From: Mesorhizobium huakuii
Lineage (GTDB): Bacteria > Pseudomonadota > Alphaproteobacteria > Rhizobiales > Rhizobiaceae
Reading direction: 5' to 3'
Assembly: GCF_014189455.1 (NCBI RefSeq)
Contig: NZ_CP050299.1
Coordinates: forward strand, 620,001-684,000
DNA: 64,000 nucleotides
A program made the position numbers and the translations under genes. Under the pieces are notes generated by a model. The model was given only the letters and a program-made list of their open reading frames with translations, was not told where the DNA came from and made no database searches. Of this stretch, positions 53,450-62,771 are shown piece after piece (the first letter of the stretch is position 1; each line of letters begins with the position of its first letter).

Positions 53450-54909
53450 GGCGGATTCAAGCGGTCGTCGCAACACTGATTGTGTTCACTCACGACAGCA
53501 ACTCGTCAAGCGCTTCTGCCGGCGTTTTCCAGCCAAGGGTTTTTCTCGGTCGGGCATTAAGGGCCGCGGCCACGGCGGCGATCTCGTCGGCGCTGTGGAC
53601 GCTCAGGTCGGTGCCCTTCGGGAAGTACTGACGCAGCAGCCCATTGGTGTTCTCGTTGGTGCCGCGCTGCCAGGGGCTTTGCGGATCGCAGAAGTAGACT
53701 TGGACACCCGCGTCGATCTTGAGACGATCGTGCTGAGCCATTTCGGCTCCCTGATCCCAGGTCAGCGAACGGCGCAGTTCTTCGGGCAAGGTGATGATGG
53801 TGCGCGTAATCGCGTCGCGCACGGCTTCGGCCCCGTGTCCCGCGAGAGCAGGGCCATTCTTCATGCGCGGAGCTTCGCCATGCCCCGCAAGCCGGGGAAG
53901 ATGCAGCAACATCGTGAAGCGTGTCGTACGCTCAACCAGCGTGCCGATCGCCGAGCTGCCAAGACCAAGGATGAGGTCTCCTTCCCAGTGACCCGGCACC
54001 GCGCGATCGGCCGCTTCGGCGGGGCGTTGACTGATCATGATCTCCGGCAAGACAAAGCTCTTACCTCGACTGCGTACGCGGGCCCTGGGGACCCGCAGCA
54101 CGCGCCCCGTTCGCAAGCAGGCCGACAGTTCGCGGCCTAGCGCTCCCCGACCCTGAACGAAGAGGGCTTGATAGATGGCTTCGTGGCTGATGCGCATCGT
54201 CTTGTCGTCCGGGAAGTCGATCGGCAAGCGTCGGGCGATCTGCTCCGGGCTCCAAGCCCTGGCCCATCGCCGATCCTTTCGCGGACCGTGTCGGCGGCCC
54301 TTCCACCGAACGGCCGGACCAGGAACGGCGGCGCCACTTGGGGTCATGACGACGCCGGCCAGTCGCTGCTCCACATAAGTGCGCAAGGTTGTGTTGAGCG
54401 CAAGCTTGGTCGGTTTGGGCCGATGGGCCGATCGGTCGGCGTGCCATTGGGCTGTCGATGCACGATATTCCAGCCCGCCGCTGCGCGTCGCGGCATTGCG
54501 TCGTAGCTCACGGGAGATGGTCGAGGCGGATCGGCCAAGTCGGCGTCCGATCTCGCGTCTCGAAAGGCCCTGAACGCGAAGAAGTGCGATCTCCTCACGT
54601 TCCGCAAACGCAAGGTATCGCTCTGACGGCGGCTTGGTGGAAGATCTGAACATCGCTGGTGCCATGCCGCCCGCCTGTCGGAACAATCTGGTTCCAACAG
54701 GCTGCGACATACCAGCCGCCAGCGCAGCATCTTCGCTGGTCAGCCCCTGCGCTATCCCCAACCAGAATCGCTGGAGTTCAGATCGCCCCGCCACTGGCGG
54801 ACGTCCCGGTGACGGCAACGGCGCCCGCCCAGAACGGTGTGATCGTCGCTTTCCAATGCCCATCGCAACCTCCTTCGTTCAAGTGTTGCGACGACCGCTT
54901 GAATCCGCC
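53450..54909 (-). mobile_element. IS30-family element
   Basis: The element is 1460 bp, with perfect 28-bp inverted ends (GGCGGATTCAAGCGGTCGTC and onward). The 3-bp CAA is duplicated at both borders (53447-53449, 54910-54912). It carries one intact transposase and is probably the newest insertion here. Confidence 0.95.
53490..54863 (-). CDS. IS30-family transposase
   Basis: This 457-residue protein has the IS30 helix-turn-helix (LRVQGLSRREIGRRLGRSAS, TISRELRRN), then an rve core with Asp in GHWEGDLILG, Asp in LTWDQGAEMAQH and Glu in QRGTNENTNGLLRQYFPKG. It seems intact. An in-frame internal Met could be an alternative start. Confidence 0.95.
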   Translation of the reverse strand: MGIGKRRSHRSGRAPLPSPGRPPVAGRSELQRFWLGIAQGLTSEDAALAAGMSQPVGTRLFRQAGGMAPAMFRSSTKPPSERYLAFAEREEIALLRVQGLSRREIGRRLGRSASTISRELRRNAATRSGGLEYRASTAQWHADRSAHRPKPTKLALNTTLRTYVEQRLAGVVMTPSGAAVPGPAVRWKGRRHGPRKDRRWARAWSPEQIARRLPIDFPDDKTMRISHEAIYQALFVQGRGALGRELSACLRTGRVLRVPRARVRSRGKSFVLPEIMISQRPAEAADRAVPGHWEGDLILGLGSSAIGTLVERTTRFTMLLHLPRLAGHGEAPRMKNGPALAGHGAEAVRDAITRTIITLPEELRRSLTWDQGAEMAQHDRLKIDAGVQVYFCDPQSPWQRGTNENTNGLLRQYFPKGTDLSVHSADEIAAVAAALNARPRKTLGWKTPAEALDELLS

Positions 54910-54912
54910 CAA

Positions 54913-55185
54913 TACACGAGCGAGCAGTTCCAGCGCCTGATGGCCGATCACGGCATTACGTGTTCGATGAGCCGGTCCGGCAACGTCTGGGACAATGCTG
55001 CGATGGAGAGCTTCTTCTCGTCGCTCAAGACCGAGCGGACAGCCCGCAAGGTCTATAGGACGAGGGATGACGTCAGGGCGGATGTGTTCGATTACATCGA
55101 ATGCTTCTATAACCCCCGGCGGAGGCACTCGACGCTGGGCTATCTGAGCCCCGTGGAGTTCGAGGAACAAGCTATGTTAGCTTAA
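54913..55185 (+). pseudogene. IS3 orfB, 3' part
   Basis: TSEQFQRLMADHGITCSMSR, WDNAAMESFFSSLKTE (catalytic Glu) and ECFYNPRRRHSTLGYL complete the orfB interrupted by IS30. Confidence 0.92.
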
Positions 55186-55215
55186 CCTCGTGTCCGTAAA
55201 ACCGGCAGCAGGCCA

Positions 55216-55533
55216 CATCTCGAGTGCTAAACATTGAGCCGCGCCAGTTCTGTTCGCATTATATTGCCTCCCACGCCATCGCGCGATTTGGAGACGGTCT
55301 CGGATATAGAGGCTTCCAACGCTCACTTCGTTATCTCACCATGGGCACTGCGGTAGCCCGACCTGCGCTCGATGGGCGCATCCGGTACAGTTAAGGCCGC
55401 TCTGCTTATGACACCCAACCGGCGACACCCGGTCGAGCTTTGCGGCCCCCCTTCCATCTACTGTTCTCTGTAGAGGGGCGGCGTTACAGCCGCCGGTCGA
55501 AAATCAGCAAGTTTGGGAGGTGATACCTAACCT
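55216..55533 (-). other. Group II intron RNA, upstream part, and exon junction area
   Basis: On the minus strand this is the continuation of the intron RNA at 49072-49322 on the far side of the IS3. The intron 5' border is not certain; a GTGTC near 55410 is a candidate. The rest lies beside the left end of the split IS1380. No gene is present. Confidence 0.45.
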
Positions 55534-55636
55534 GAAAAATTCATGGGGGTTGGTGGATGTGGCGCAAGCCGTTGAAATGACGTAGGATTTGGTTGCTAAA
55601 GCCGATCCGAACCATTTCCCGGAGACCACACCCACC

Positions 55637-56109
55637 ATGAACGATCTTACGCTGCCGCTGAGCGGTTTGTCATCAGTCGGCGGCAAGTCCGTCGTCGCCC
55701 GTTTCGACGGCGGCATGCTGTCGTCCAACAGCGGCGTTCTGGCTTTGGCCGAGGTGGAAAAGCGGTTGCGGGTGGCCGAGCGTCTGGCGCGTTGCATCGA
55801 CGATCCGCGCTGCCCGGACCAGGTCGTCCACAGCCTGGCGGACATGATCGGCTTTCGCATGAAGATGATTGCCGCCGGCTACGAGGACGGCAACGACGCC
55901 AACCGGCTGCGCCGCGATCCGGTCTTCAAGATGGCCCAGGATGCGCTGCCGTCGGGTCGGGATCTGGCGTCGCAATCGACGCTGTGCCGGCTGGAGAACC
56001 TGCCCGGCGTGCGGGAGCTGGTTGCGATGGGGCGGGCGATGGTCGATCTCTATTGCGCCTCGTTCCGGCAGGTGCCGAAGCGGATCGTACTCGACATTGA
56101 CGACACCTT
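55637..56109 (+). pseudogene. IS1380-family transposase, N-terminal half (split)
   Basis: MNDLTLPLSGLSSVGGKSVV through LADMIGFRMKMIAAGYEDGN and ENLPGVRELVAMGR to DIDDT, then interrupted. The second half at 58847 begins FDAVHGGQQLRLFN, so precise removal of the insert restores the gene. It is nearly identical to copy A at 28009 where they overlap. Confidence 0.92.
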
Positions 56110-56136
56110 GGATCCATTGTCATAATACCCCCTGGT

Positions 56137-58362
56137 TCACGGTATCTGTTCGAAGAGGCTGGGATTTTTGTCTATCGTCTTGATCCATAGGCCTTTTCTC
56201 TGTCCACGCACGACATGGACGGATTCGAGTTCGCCGCGTTTTACTCGCTGCAACACGACCTGGCGCGACAGGCCGAGGTTCTCCATGGCGTCGCGGATGG
56301 GCTCAAAGCCTTCGCCAGGCGTGGCCAGGAATCGGGCCTTTAGTTCGGCGGTCAGGCGAATGCGCCATGGCGCACCGGGTGTCACCTGTTCGCCCGGGAT
56401 GAGGCCGTCGTTGACATGGCGGTGGAGCGTCGATGGCGCCACGCCGAGCGCGGCAGCGGCCTGACGGACGGTGACGATGTCGCCGTCGGCGGCTGGTGGC
56501 TTGGCCTTGCAGGCGGGAATCTTCCAGTGCTTACGCAGATAGCCGACGCGGTTGGCGTCAAACCGGTGGCCGTATGCCGTTCGGCGGTTCTGGCGGTTGA
56601 GGACGCCGGCAATGACCGCGTCGGGATAATGCGGTGCCAGCCGCCGCAGCAGCGCCAGCGTGTCCTCGTCGGTACGAACCGTCGCCGGCCGCGAGCGCGG
56701 CAAGGCGACGGTGAGGCGACTCGTAGCGTTGCCCTTCCAGCGCAGGACGAGAAGCGCCGCTGCCTCGTCGCGATCGACATGGAGGGTGACCTCATCGAGG
56801 AGCGTGCGCAGCAATTCCTTGCGGTCACGCGGCGTGGTGGTGGGCGCGTACCAAACGCTCGCCAGATCGGCCCCGAGGGCAAGCAGCGTTTCCCGCTCCG
56901 TGGCCGACAGGACGCGCGGACGCTGCTCCTCGCGCCGCGCCAGTTCCGCCTTTGCCGCCTCCAGTGCGCGCAACGCCTCCTCCCACTCCTGCTCGAGCCT
57001 GCGGGCGACCAGGCGATTGTCGGGATCGACGGCGCAATAGCGGCGCTCGGCGCGGTTGACGGCGAAGGCGGCGCGCTCCACGTCGAGCCGCCAATGCTTG
57101 AGTGCTGCCTCGCGATCGTTCTCCAGCCGCTCGGCCGCTTCGAGCGTGGCGGTCAGGCGCACCGGCTCCAGCGCCTCCAGGAAGGCCGCCACCACGGCTT
57201 CATCGATCTGCCCGCCGCCAACATTGAGGCAATGGACGCCTCTGCCCTCGACGACCACCTTGCCGGGACAATGGTAGCCCGGCGTCACGGTGCGGCCGCG
57301 ATAATGGGTGTGCAGCCGTCGCCCGCAGTGGCCGCAGCGGGCAATGCCCTGCAGCAGGGCGCCACCCTCTCTGGCGGCGCCACCGGCCTGTTCCTGCGCC
57401 TTGGCATGCGTCCGGGGTTGGGTGTTGGCCGCCATGCGCTCTCGATTGGCCTCGAAGGTGGGCCAATCGATATAGCCCTGGTGGTGGTCCTTGATCAGCA
57501 CTTGCCAGTCTTCCATCGGCAGCTTGCGTATCCGCTTGCACCGCGCGCCGGTTTCGTCGAGCACCGTCTCTCGGCGATACTTGCCATAGACATAGGCGCC
57601 GGCATAGACTGGATTGGCAAGCACGCTGTGAATCGCGTGGTAGCTGGCCTCGCCCCAGCGCAGCTCGGTGCGTGCATTAAGCCACAGCGGGAACTTCATC
57701 GCTTGCTCGCGGAACCACAGCCACACGCGGCGCGCCGAGCCGAGCTCGGCAAAGCGGGCAAAGACGGTGCGGATGGCATGGGCGACGGCCTCGTCGGGAT
57801 GGATCAGGATCTCGCCGTCCGCCTCGCCCCAGACGAAGCCGATCGGTAGGCCGCGGCGCAATTCACCGCGCGCTGCCTTGTTGCGGATGCCGCCATTGAG
57901 GCGGGCGCGCAGGACGTGCAATTCGGCCTCGCTCATGGCGCCTTTCAACCCGAGCAAAAGCCTATCGTTGAACAGAGCCGGGTGGTAGATCCCGTCGGCA
58001 TCGCCAATCAGCGTATCGGTCAGCCCGGCCAACTCGATCAGCCGGTGCCAGTCGGCATTGTTGCGCGCCAGCCGCGAAACCTCCAGGCCAAGCACGATGC
58101 CGACCCGGGCCAGCGCCACCTCGCTGGTCAGCCGCGCAAAGCCGGCGCGCATGACGCTGCCGGAGCCGGACAGGCCAAGGTCCTCGTCGATGACCAAGAC
58201 ACGCTCGTCCGGCCAACCCAGCTCGCGCGCCCGACCGGAGAGCGCGTATTGCCGCTCGGTCGATTCACGGTTGTTCTCCACCTGTGAGGCGCTCGACTGG
58301 CGCAGGTAGACGACAGCCAGCCGGGCCTGGTGACCGGCGGCGATTTTGCTGTGTTCAGTCAT
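56137..58362 (-). CDS. Large serine recombinase
   Basis: This 741-residue protein has a resolvase domain starting RLAVVYLRQSSASQVENN (catalytic Ser in YLRQSS), with VLGLEVSRLARNNADWHRLI. Then come a recombinase domain (RRGLPIGFVWGEADGEI), a zinc-ribbon (CGHCGRRLHTHYRG and a later CPG/HCLNVGG), a coiled-coil segment and a long C-terminal DNA-binding part with TVRQAAAALGVAPSTLHRHV. It is intact. It should catalyse integration and excision at a short core; it differs from phage integrases in its cargo-free setting. Confidence 0.93.
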   Translation of the reverse strand: MTEHSKIAAGHQARLAVVYLRQSSASQVENNRESTERQYALSGRARELGWPDERVLVIDEDLGLSGSGSVMRAGFARLTSEVALARVGIVLGLEVSRLARNNADWHRLIELAGLTDTLIGDADGIYHPALFNDRLLLGLKGAMSEAELHVLRARLNGGIRNKAARGELRRGLPIGFVWGEADGEILIHPDEAVAHAIRTVFARFAELGSARRVWLWFREQAMKFPLWLNARTELRWGEASYHAIHSVLANPVYAGAYVYGKYRRETVLDETGARCKRIRKLPMEDWQVLIKDHHQGYIDWPTFEANRERMAANTQPRTHAKAQEQAGGAAREGGALLQGIARCGHCGRRLHTHYRGRTVTPGYHCPGKVVVEGRGVHCLNVGGGQIDEAVVAAFLEALEPVRLTATLEAAERLENDREAALKHWRLDVERAAFAVNRAERRYCAVDPDNRLVARRLEQEWEEALRALEAAKAELARREEQRPRVLSATERETLLALGADLASVWYAPTTTPRDRKELLRTLLDEVTLHVDRDEAAALLVLRWKGNATSRLTVALPRSRPATVRTDEDTLALLRRLAPHYPDAVIAGVLNRQNRRTAYGHRFDANRVGYLRKHWKIPACKAKPPAADGDIVTVRQAAAALGVAPSTLHRHVNDGLIPGEQVTPGAPWRIRLTAELKARFLATPGEGFEPIRDAMENLGLSRQVVLQRVKRGELESVHVVRGQRKGLWIKTIDKNPSLFEQIP

Positions 58363-58513
58363 GACCGGCCTCCCTCACTGTCAGCATGCGCGCGATCACG
58401 AGGGCGAGCCGGCGCAACGCCTCCGCCCGCGCCTCGGCGTCCAGCGTCTCCCAGGTGGGTGGGTCGGGAGGCCGCTTGCGGTCTTCCTCGGCGAATCTCA
58501 GCTTCAGTTGCAT
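58355..58513 (-). CDS. Small ORF of the recombinase element
   Basis: A 52-residue ORF starts at ATG 58513 (MQLKLRFAEEDRKRPPDPPT) and overlaps the recombinase start. Similar short ORFs usually precede recombinases of this class. The function is unknown. Confidence 0.6.
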   Translation of the reverse strand: MQLKLRFAEEDRKRPPDPPTWETLDAEARAEALRRLALVIARMLTVREAGHD

Positions 58514-58793
58514 GTCGCTCCTCCTTGTCATCGGGCGGCGACTCGCCGCGCCGTTCAAGAAGAGCGTCGGTCAGAAAGCGCAGATGCAGAAGGTCTGAAA
58601 GCCGCCCAATGCTGGAGTGATTAGCCGGCGAGGCTGTGGAATCACCCCCCAGGCCCCCGAGATCCGTCCACGCGACGGGAATGTAGGTCCGGCTGCCGTC
58701 CGGCAATTCTAAAAGCAGCGTTGGCTCGCCGCGGCGTTTGAGGCGGCTGATTACGGCCAGAGGCCGCCCTTCAAAGGCGTGGCCCTCCCGCAT
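58359..58793 (-). CDS. DUF5372-like ORF of the recombinase element
   Basis: This ORF starts MREGHAFEGRPLAVISRLKR and contains LLLELPDGSRTYIPVAWTDL, the C-terminal half of the DUF5372 pattern. Its last ~50 codons overlap the small ORF in another frame and may not be constrained. Frequent neighbour of this recombinase class, unknown role. Confidence 0.65.
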   Translation of the reverse strand: MREGHAFEGRPLAVISRLKRRGEPTLLLELPDGSRTYIPVAWTDLGGLGGDSTASPANHSSIGRLSDLLHLRFLTDALLERRGESPPDDKEERHATEAEIRRGRPQAASRPTHLGDAGRRGAGGGVAPARPRDRAHADSEGGRS

Positions 58794-58846
58794 GATCGTT
58801 GCCGAGGCGGGAAGGTCCTGGTGATGGGCAGTCTGGAGATGTTTCC

Positions 58847-59716
58847 TTCGACGCTGTGCACGGAGGCCAACAGCTTCGCCTGTTCAATGCCCACCATGAC
58901 GAGTACGGCTTCCAGCCGATCGTAGTGTTCGATGGTGCGGGACGGTTCGTCAGCGCGATCCTGCGACCGGCCAAGCGGCCGAGTGGGGCTGAGATCCGCC
59001 CCCACCTGCGCCGTCTGGTGCGGGCGATCCGGATCAACTGGCCGAACATTCGAATCCTGCTCCGCGGCGATAGCCATTATTGCAGCCCGCAGGTCATCGA
59101 CTGGTGCCGCGCCAACGACGTCGACTTCATCTTTGGCCTCGCGCCCACCACGACCCTGCGCAAGCATGTCGCGGATCTGGAGGCCAGCACGACGGCGCGC
59201 TTCGAAGCGTCGGCCAAGACAGGCAAGGTCCGCAGGTTCAAGGAGTTCGTTGACGGCGCCGCTAGTTGGAGCCGCGTCGAGCGCATCATCGCGCGGGTCG
59301 AGGTCGGCGCCCAAGGTGCCGATACCCGCTTCGTCGTCACCAACCTTGCCGGTGGGAAGGCCAAGGCGCTCTACGAGGATGTCTACTGCCGGCGCGGCGC
59401 GGCCGAGAACCACATCAAGTCGTGGAAGACGCATCTTGCCGCCGACCGCACATCCTGCACAAGAGCGACGGCCAACCAGTTCCGGCTCTTCCTGCATGCC
59501 GGCGCCTATTGGCTGATGTGGGGCCTGCGCGCTGCGATGCCGAAACGCTTGAGCTTTGCCGTCGCCCAATTCGACACGCTGCGATTGCGCCTCATCAAAA
59601 TCGCCGCGCGGGTGGTCGAGATGAAAACGCAAATCCGCCTGCAGCTGCCGACATCCTGCCCCGACCAGCGTATTCTGCGCATCGTCCTCGATCGCATCCC
59701 CCAACTCGTGACATAG
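58847..59716 (+). pseudogene. IS1380-family transposase, C-terminal half (split)
   Basis: It resumes at FDAVHGGQQLRLFNAHHDEY, then holds ILLRGDSHYCSPQVIDWCRA (second catalytic Asp region), GAAENHIKSWKTHLAADRTS (Glu) and the C-terminal AAMPKRLSFAVAQFDTLR. It is complete. The right inverted repeat of IS1380 was not found downstream, so the element may have lost that end. Confidence 0.9.
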
Positions 59717-59924
59717 CGACGGGGCCAAGATGCCCCGAACCGAACCCGCCAACATCAACCCGCAAACCCCGCCTCCCATCACCGACGGATCAGCCCCGCC
59801 GCCCGACCAGGCTTGTCAAAATGCACCCACATCGCGACCAAATCGTAGCTTCAGGCCGCCGACAACTCATCGCTGTGCATCAAGGCGGCTAAGTCATACT
59901 TCACCTCCCGCACCGTCACGGCGC
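59717..59924. other. Region between IS1380 and truncated abiEii
   Basis: No gene is recognised. It probably contains what is left of the IS1380 right end and the deletion scar in abiEii. Confidence 0.4.
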
Positions 59925-60167
59925 ACCGATGTCCTCGGAAAACCGGCTGATAAGGCCGAACCCCTTGGAAAGGGAAGTGCCGCCCTTGAAGAGTAGCCTT
60001 GGACTATCGGCAGGCAGGCCATTGAACAGGGCGTCCAAGGTCCAGCAGACCCAGAAGTCCTTTTCGATATTCTGCGGCCTGGAGTTAAGACGCTGAGCTG
60101 TTGTTGTAAACAAGCCCATTCTTGTCTCGGTGTCGGCGCTCAGGACCTGGTCGTAAGCAGAATTCAT
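59925..60167 (-). pseudogene. AbiEii-type nucleotidyltransferase toxin, truncated
   Basis: MNSAYDQVLSADTETRMGLF, RPQNIEKDFWVCWTLDALFN and LLFKGGTSLSKGFGLISRFS followed by EDI. The GGTSLSK and SEDI motifs are the start of the nucleotidyltransferase active site, and the sequence ends there. AbiEii is the toxin of the AbiE type IV TA/abortive-infection system; this copy is inactive. Confidence 0.85.
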
Positions 60168-60249
60168 TGGCTCAGCATTCTCGGAGGCATAGTCCCGCTC
60201 GGCTGGAGCCGGCCTTGGGATACCTCAGCGGCGTCCTGCAGTAGGGGCT

Positions 60250-60834
60250 TCAAGCCGCCAAGTCGGCACGGAGGCGGTCACCTTGGTCGGGATCGTTCAG
60301 CAGTCGGCGCAGGCGCCGTAACAGTTTCTGGTTCCCTTCATCTTGGCCTAGCATATCGCGCATCCAATGCAGCGCCTGGACGACGCGCATTGCCGGACGC
60401 CCAGCCCAGTAGAGTTTGCTGGCCGACGTGGGCCGGAAGGTGATGTCGAGGTTGCCAAGTCGAATCGGCCGCAACCGCGCATCGGCGTGTACGACGATGC
60501 GGGCTGGTACAGCGTCAGTCAGGCCGAGGTCATTTGCTGCGGTCTTGCCGTCAACGAGAACCCGGATCTGATCACGCCGCGCCACGGCGTCGATGACGCC
60601 ACGGGGGGCTGGTGGGCTTTTCTGTTGAGTCAAGGTGTGAACGTTGGTCGATCGTAAAGTCCGCGATCAATCCGCCGCAGTTCGGCGGCCTTGACCATCC
60701 GCTGCAGCACTTTGTCCACCGCATCGCGATTGCCGAGGTTAAGAAAATCCGCAGGCGTTCCAGACTATGCGTGGCGGACTTGTCGCCATGTGATCTTGGA
60801 TGAGAGCCTGCAGGTCAGATCGAGTCTCGCTCAT
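60250..60834 (-). pseudogene. AbiEi/DUF6088-type antitoxin-repressor, two frameshifts
   Basis: From ATG 60834 the product reads MSETRSDLQALIQDHMATSP and IVW, then an extra base shifts the frame. It continues TPADFLNLGNRDAVDKVLQR to RIDRGLYDRPTFT, and a missing base shifts again. The last part reads VIDAVARRDQIRVLVDGKTA, PARIVVHADARLRPIRL and YWAGRPAMRVVQALHWM. This is a DUF6088/AbiEi winged-helix protein that represses the abiE promoter. It is broken in three frames. Confidence 0.82.
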
Positions 60835-60849
60835 GTCCGAAATATGTAC
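60835..60849. promoter_or_regulatory. AbiEi operator 1, left half (split by IS1182)
   Basis: GTCCGAAATAT-GTAC lies directly next to the abiEi start. Its partner, GTAC-GTATTTCGGAC, is at 63647-63661 on the other side of IS1182. Rejoined on a single GTAC they form an inverted repeat with perfect 9-bp arms (TCCGAAATA) and a 6-bp centre, a likely AbiEi binding site. Confidence 0.75.
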
Positions 60850-60931
60850 GAGACTGTTGAATAACTAGCCGGAACGACCGCAGGGCACTGGAGCCGATAT
60901 GTTGGCGCGATGTCTGCCGAACCGTTCCACT

Positions 60932-61490
60932 TCATGCAGCGGCCGGTCGTCTTGCCAACAGTTGGAGGTTCTGAACCGCTGCGGCGAGAAGGAATTCTTC
61001 TTTTGCCCCGCTCAGGCCTCGTAGCCTCAATCGTCGAAACGCGATGTTGCGCTTGAAGTGGCCAAAGAGCCGCTCGATCCTCTTGCGCAGTCGCCGTGAG
61101 CGGGCATAGCCAGGTGTTTCGCGCAGCGCCCGTACCTGATCACGTGCATCCTCGTCGAAGGATCGTGTAATTCGTCGCGCTGGTCCGTCTGTGCAACTCA
61201 GCTTTGAACGACAGGCGCCGCAGTCGGACGGGCGAGCGAAATAGACATTGGCGCGCGCGCCGATGTCCCTTCCCCGATAGGTCAATTGCCGACCTTCAGG
61301 ACAGGTGAAGCTGTCACTCTGCCTATCATAGGAGAAAGCATCGCGGGTCAGTTTGCCGGCGGTCTGGTGTTGGCGTTCAATCACCGGGATATGCGGTTCG
61401 ATACCCTGCTCGAGAAGCCAGCTCAGAAGCCCGGCGCTGCCGTAAGCCTTATCAGCTGCCAGCCGTTCAGGCGTCAGTCCGAGACGCTCG
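60932..61490 (-). pseudogene. IS1182 transposase, C-terminal part
   Basis: CERLGLTPERLAADKAYGSA, CPEGRQLTYRGRDIG, then a Cys-rich finger (DCGACRSKLSC) and RKRIERLFGHFKRNIAFRRL with the catalytic Glu. It joins in frame to the N-terminal part at 62772 after removing ISAs1. Confidence 0.9.
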
Positions 61491-62771
61491 CAGGGCTGTT
61501 CAACGCTGATTACAGAGCCTTGTAAGCGAGGATGAGATCGAGGGAGAGAGCGCCGTTCCAGAGGGCTTGAGCGACGTTTTTCGTGCCGTTGTGACGCAGG
61601 ATGTTGAGGGCGAAGCTGCGGGCTCTGGCCATGATGCCGGGGTTGTCGCGGATACGGCTGCGGTCCTCGTCGCAGGACACGTCGCGGACATAGTGGTTGC
61701 GGTTCTCGATGCCCCAGTGGCCTCGGATGATGGCGGCCCAAGTCTTGGCGGGGAGACCCTGTTCGGAGGAGATATAGTATGAGACCTCGCCGCGCGGCTG
61801 CCACATGCCCGTGGCGGCACTGCGGAGCCAAGTTTGGCGGGTGACGCGGATGATGGTCTTGACGAAGGGCTGCCATTCGCTGTCGACGAGGGCCTTGCCG
61901 ACGGGAAAGACGTCCACGGTTCGATCCTCCTGCCGGGATCGCACTGTGTCGCGTGAGGAGGCCGTGTCGCTGGGAGTGCGGCTGTCGACGATGGCGCGAA
62001 TCTCGTCATCCAGATTGGGCTGGTTCTCCTTGAGTTGAACCAGCAGATGGTTACCCGTGGCCAGGGCTACGGCGAAGGTTTTTTTGGGCATGCATGGCGT
62101 CGAGAGTGAACATGCGCCCGGTCAGGCCCAGCGTGGCGATCAAGTCCTGGGCGGCGGGGATTTCGTTGCTCTTCTCATCGATCGCCAGATGGCCGAGGAT
62201 GATCTGACCATCGCTGGCGAAAGCACTCAGCAGATGCGCCGCTTTGCGATCGTTGAAGGCGTCGAAGCTGCCGCGCAGCGTCTTGCCGTCAATGGCCACG
62301 CACGCCGGCATGACGTCGTCCGGCATGGCGTCGTCCGGCTCTTGGGCCGGGGGCGTCGGCAGGCCGGCCGCATGCTGGCGGAACACCCTTTCGACCTCCG
62401 CCCCGTCGAGACCGCGAAGGATGAACCGCACCGTCGAGTAGGCTGGGGCCTTTCGCACCGAGACCCCGAACACGCCGTTCAGGCGGACAAGATGGATGCG
62501 GATGAAGGCGTGGACCTGACGATACGAAACCGCCCCGGCCAGCATCGCCAGCACCGTGAACAGCAGGATCGGCGCCTGGGGATACATCTGCCCCTGGCCA
62601 CGGCGTGGATCGGGGATCTGCGAAAACAATGACAGCAATGTGCCGGGCAACGGTGCAACCCTCATGATTGGTTGCCCTGCATAGATTCAGACAAATCTCC
62701 CGGAGGGAATCGCCCTTTTGCCCGCGACGCATCAAAGCCGATCACAAAGATGTTAGCGTTGAACAGCCCTG
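61491..62771 (-). mobile_element. ISAs1-family element
   Basis: Inverted ends CAGGGCTGTTCAACGCT at 61491 and AGCGTTGAACAGCCCTG ending at 62771; the 10-bp GAGACGCTCG is duplicated at both borders (61481-61490, 62772-62781). It is 1281 bp and carries one transposase gene with a frameshift. Confidence 0.95.
61510..62665 (-). pseudogene. ISAs1-family transposase, frameshifted at an A-run
   Basis: The N-terminal frame reads LLSLFSQIPDPRRGQGQMYP, VAIDGKTLRGSFDAFNDRKA (first Asp) and ILGHLAIDEKSNEIPAAQDL to FTLDAMHAQK. At about 62085 a run of seven A leads to a +1 shift. The C-terminal frame starts KKTFAVALATGNHLLVQLKE and holds GHWGIENRNHYVRDVSCDED. It is probably inactive; programmed frameshifting is unlikely because the required shift is +1, not -1. 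Confidence 0.88.

Larger units (their letters stand above)
49323..55215 (+). mobile_element. IS3-family element carrying nested IS66 and IS30
   Basis: Inverted ends TGGCCTGCTGCCGGTTT at 49323 and its complement ending at 55215 enclose an IS3 whose native length, after removing the two inserts and their duplications, is about 1.24 kb. The 3-bp sequence CAT flanks both ends (49320-49322; 55216-55218), as expected for IS3. Both orfA and orfB are interrupted. Confidence 0.9.
56108..58848 (-). mobile_element. 2.7-kb serine-recombinase element inside IS1380
   Basis: CCTT occurs at both junctions (56106-56109 and 58845-58848), and IS1380 sequence resumes in frame on both sides, so this is a clean insertion with a short core as in large-serine-recombinase integration. 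There are no inverted repeats. Three tightly packed minus-strand genes fill it: a DUF5372-like ORF, a small ORF and the recombinase, which ends 28 bases from the left junction. Confidence 0.85.

Noticed and set aside
56416..57849. 477-codon plus-strand ORF opposite the serine recombinase
   Set aside because: Antisense shadow in high-GC coding sequence; the recombinase frame has all family motifs.
62080..62100. Programmed frameshift at the A-run in ISAs1
   Set aside because: The slippery-like run would favour -1, but the C-terminal frame is +1, and -1 reaches a stop quickly. A mutation is simpler.
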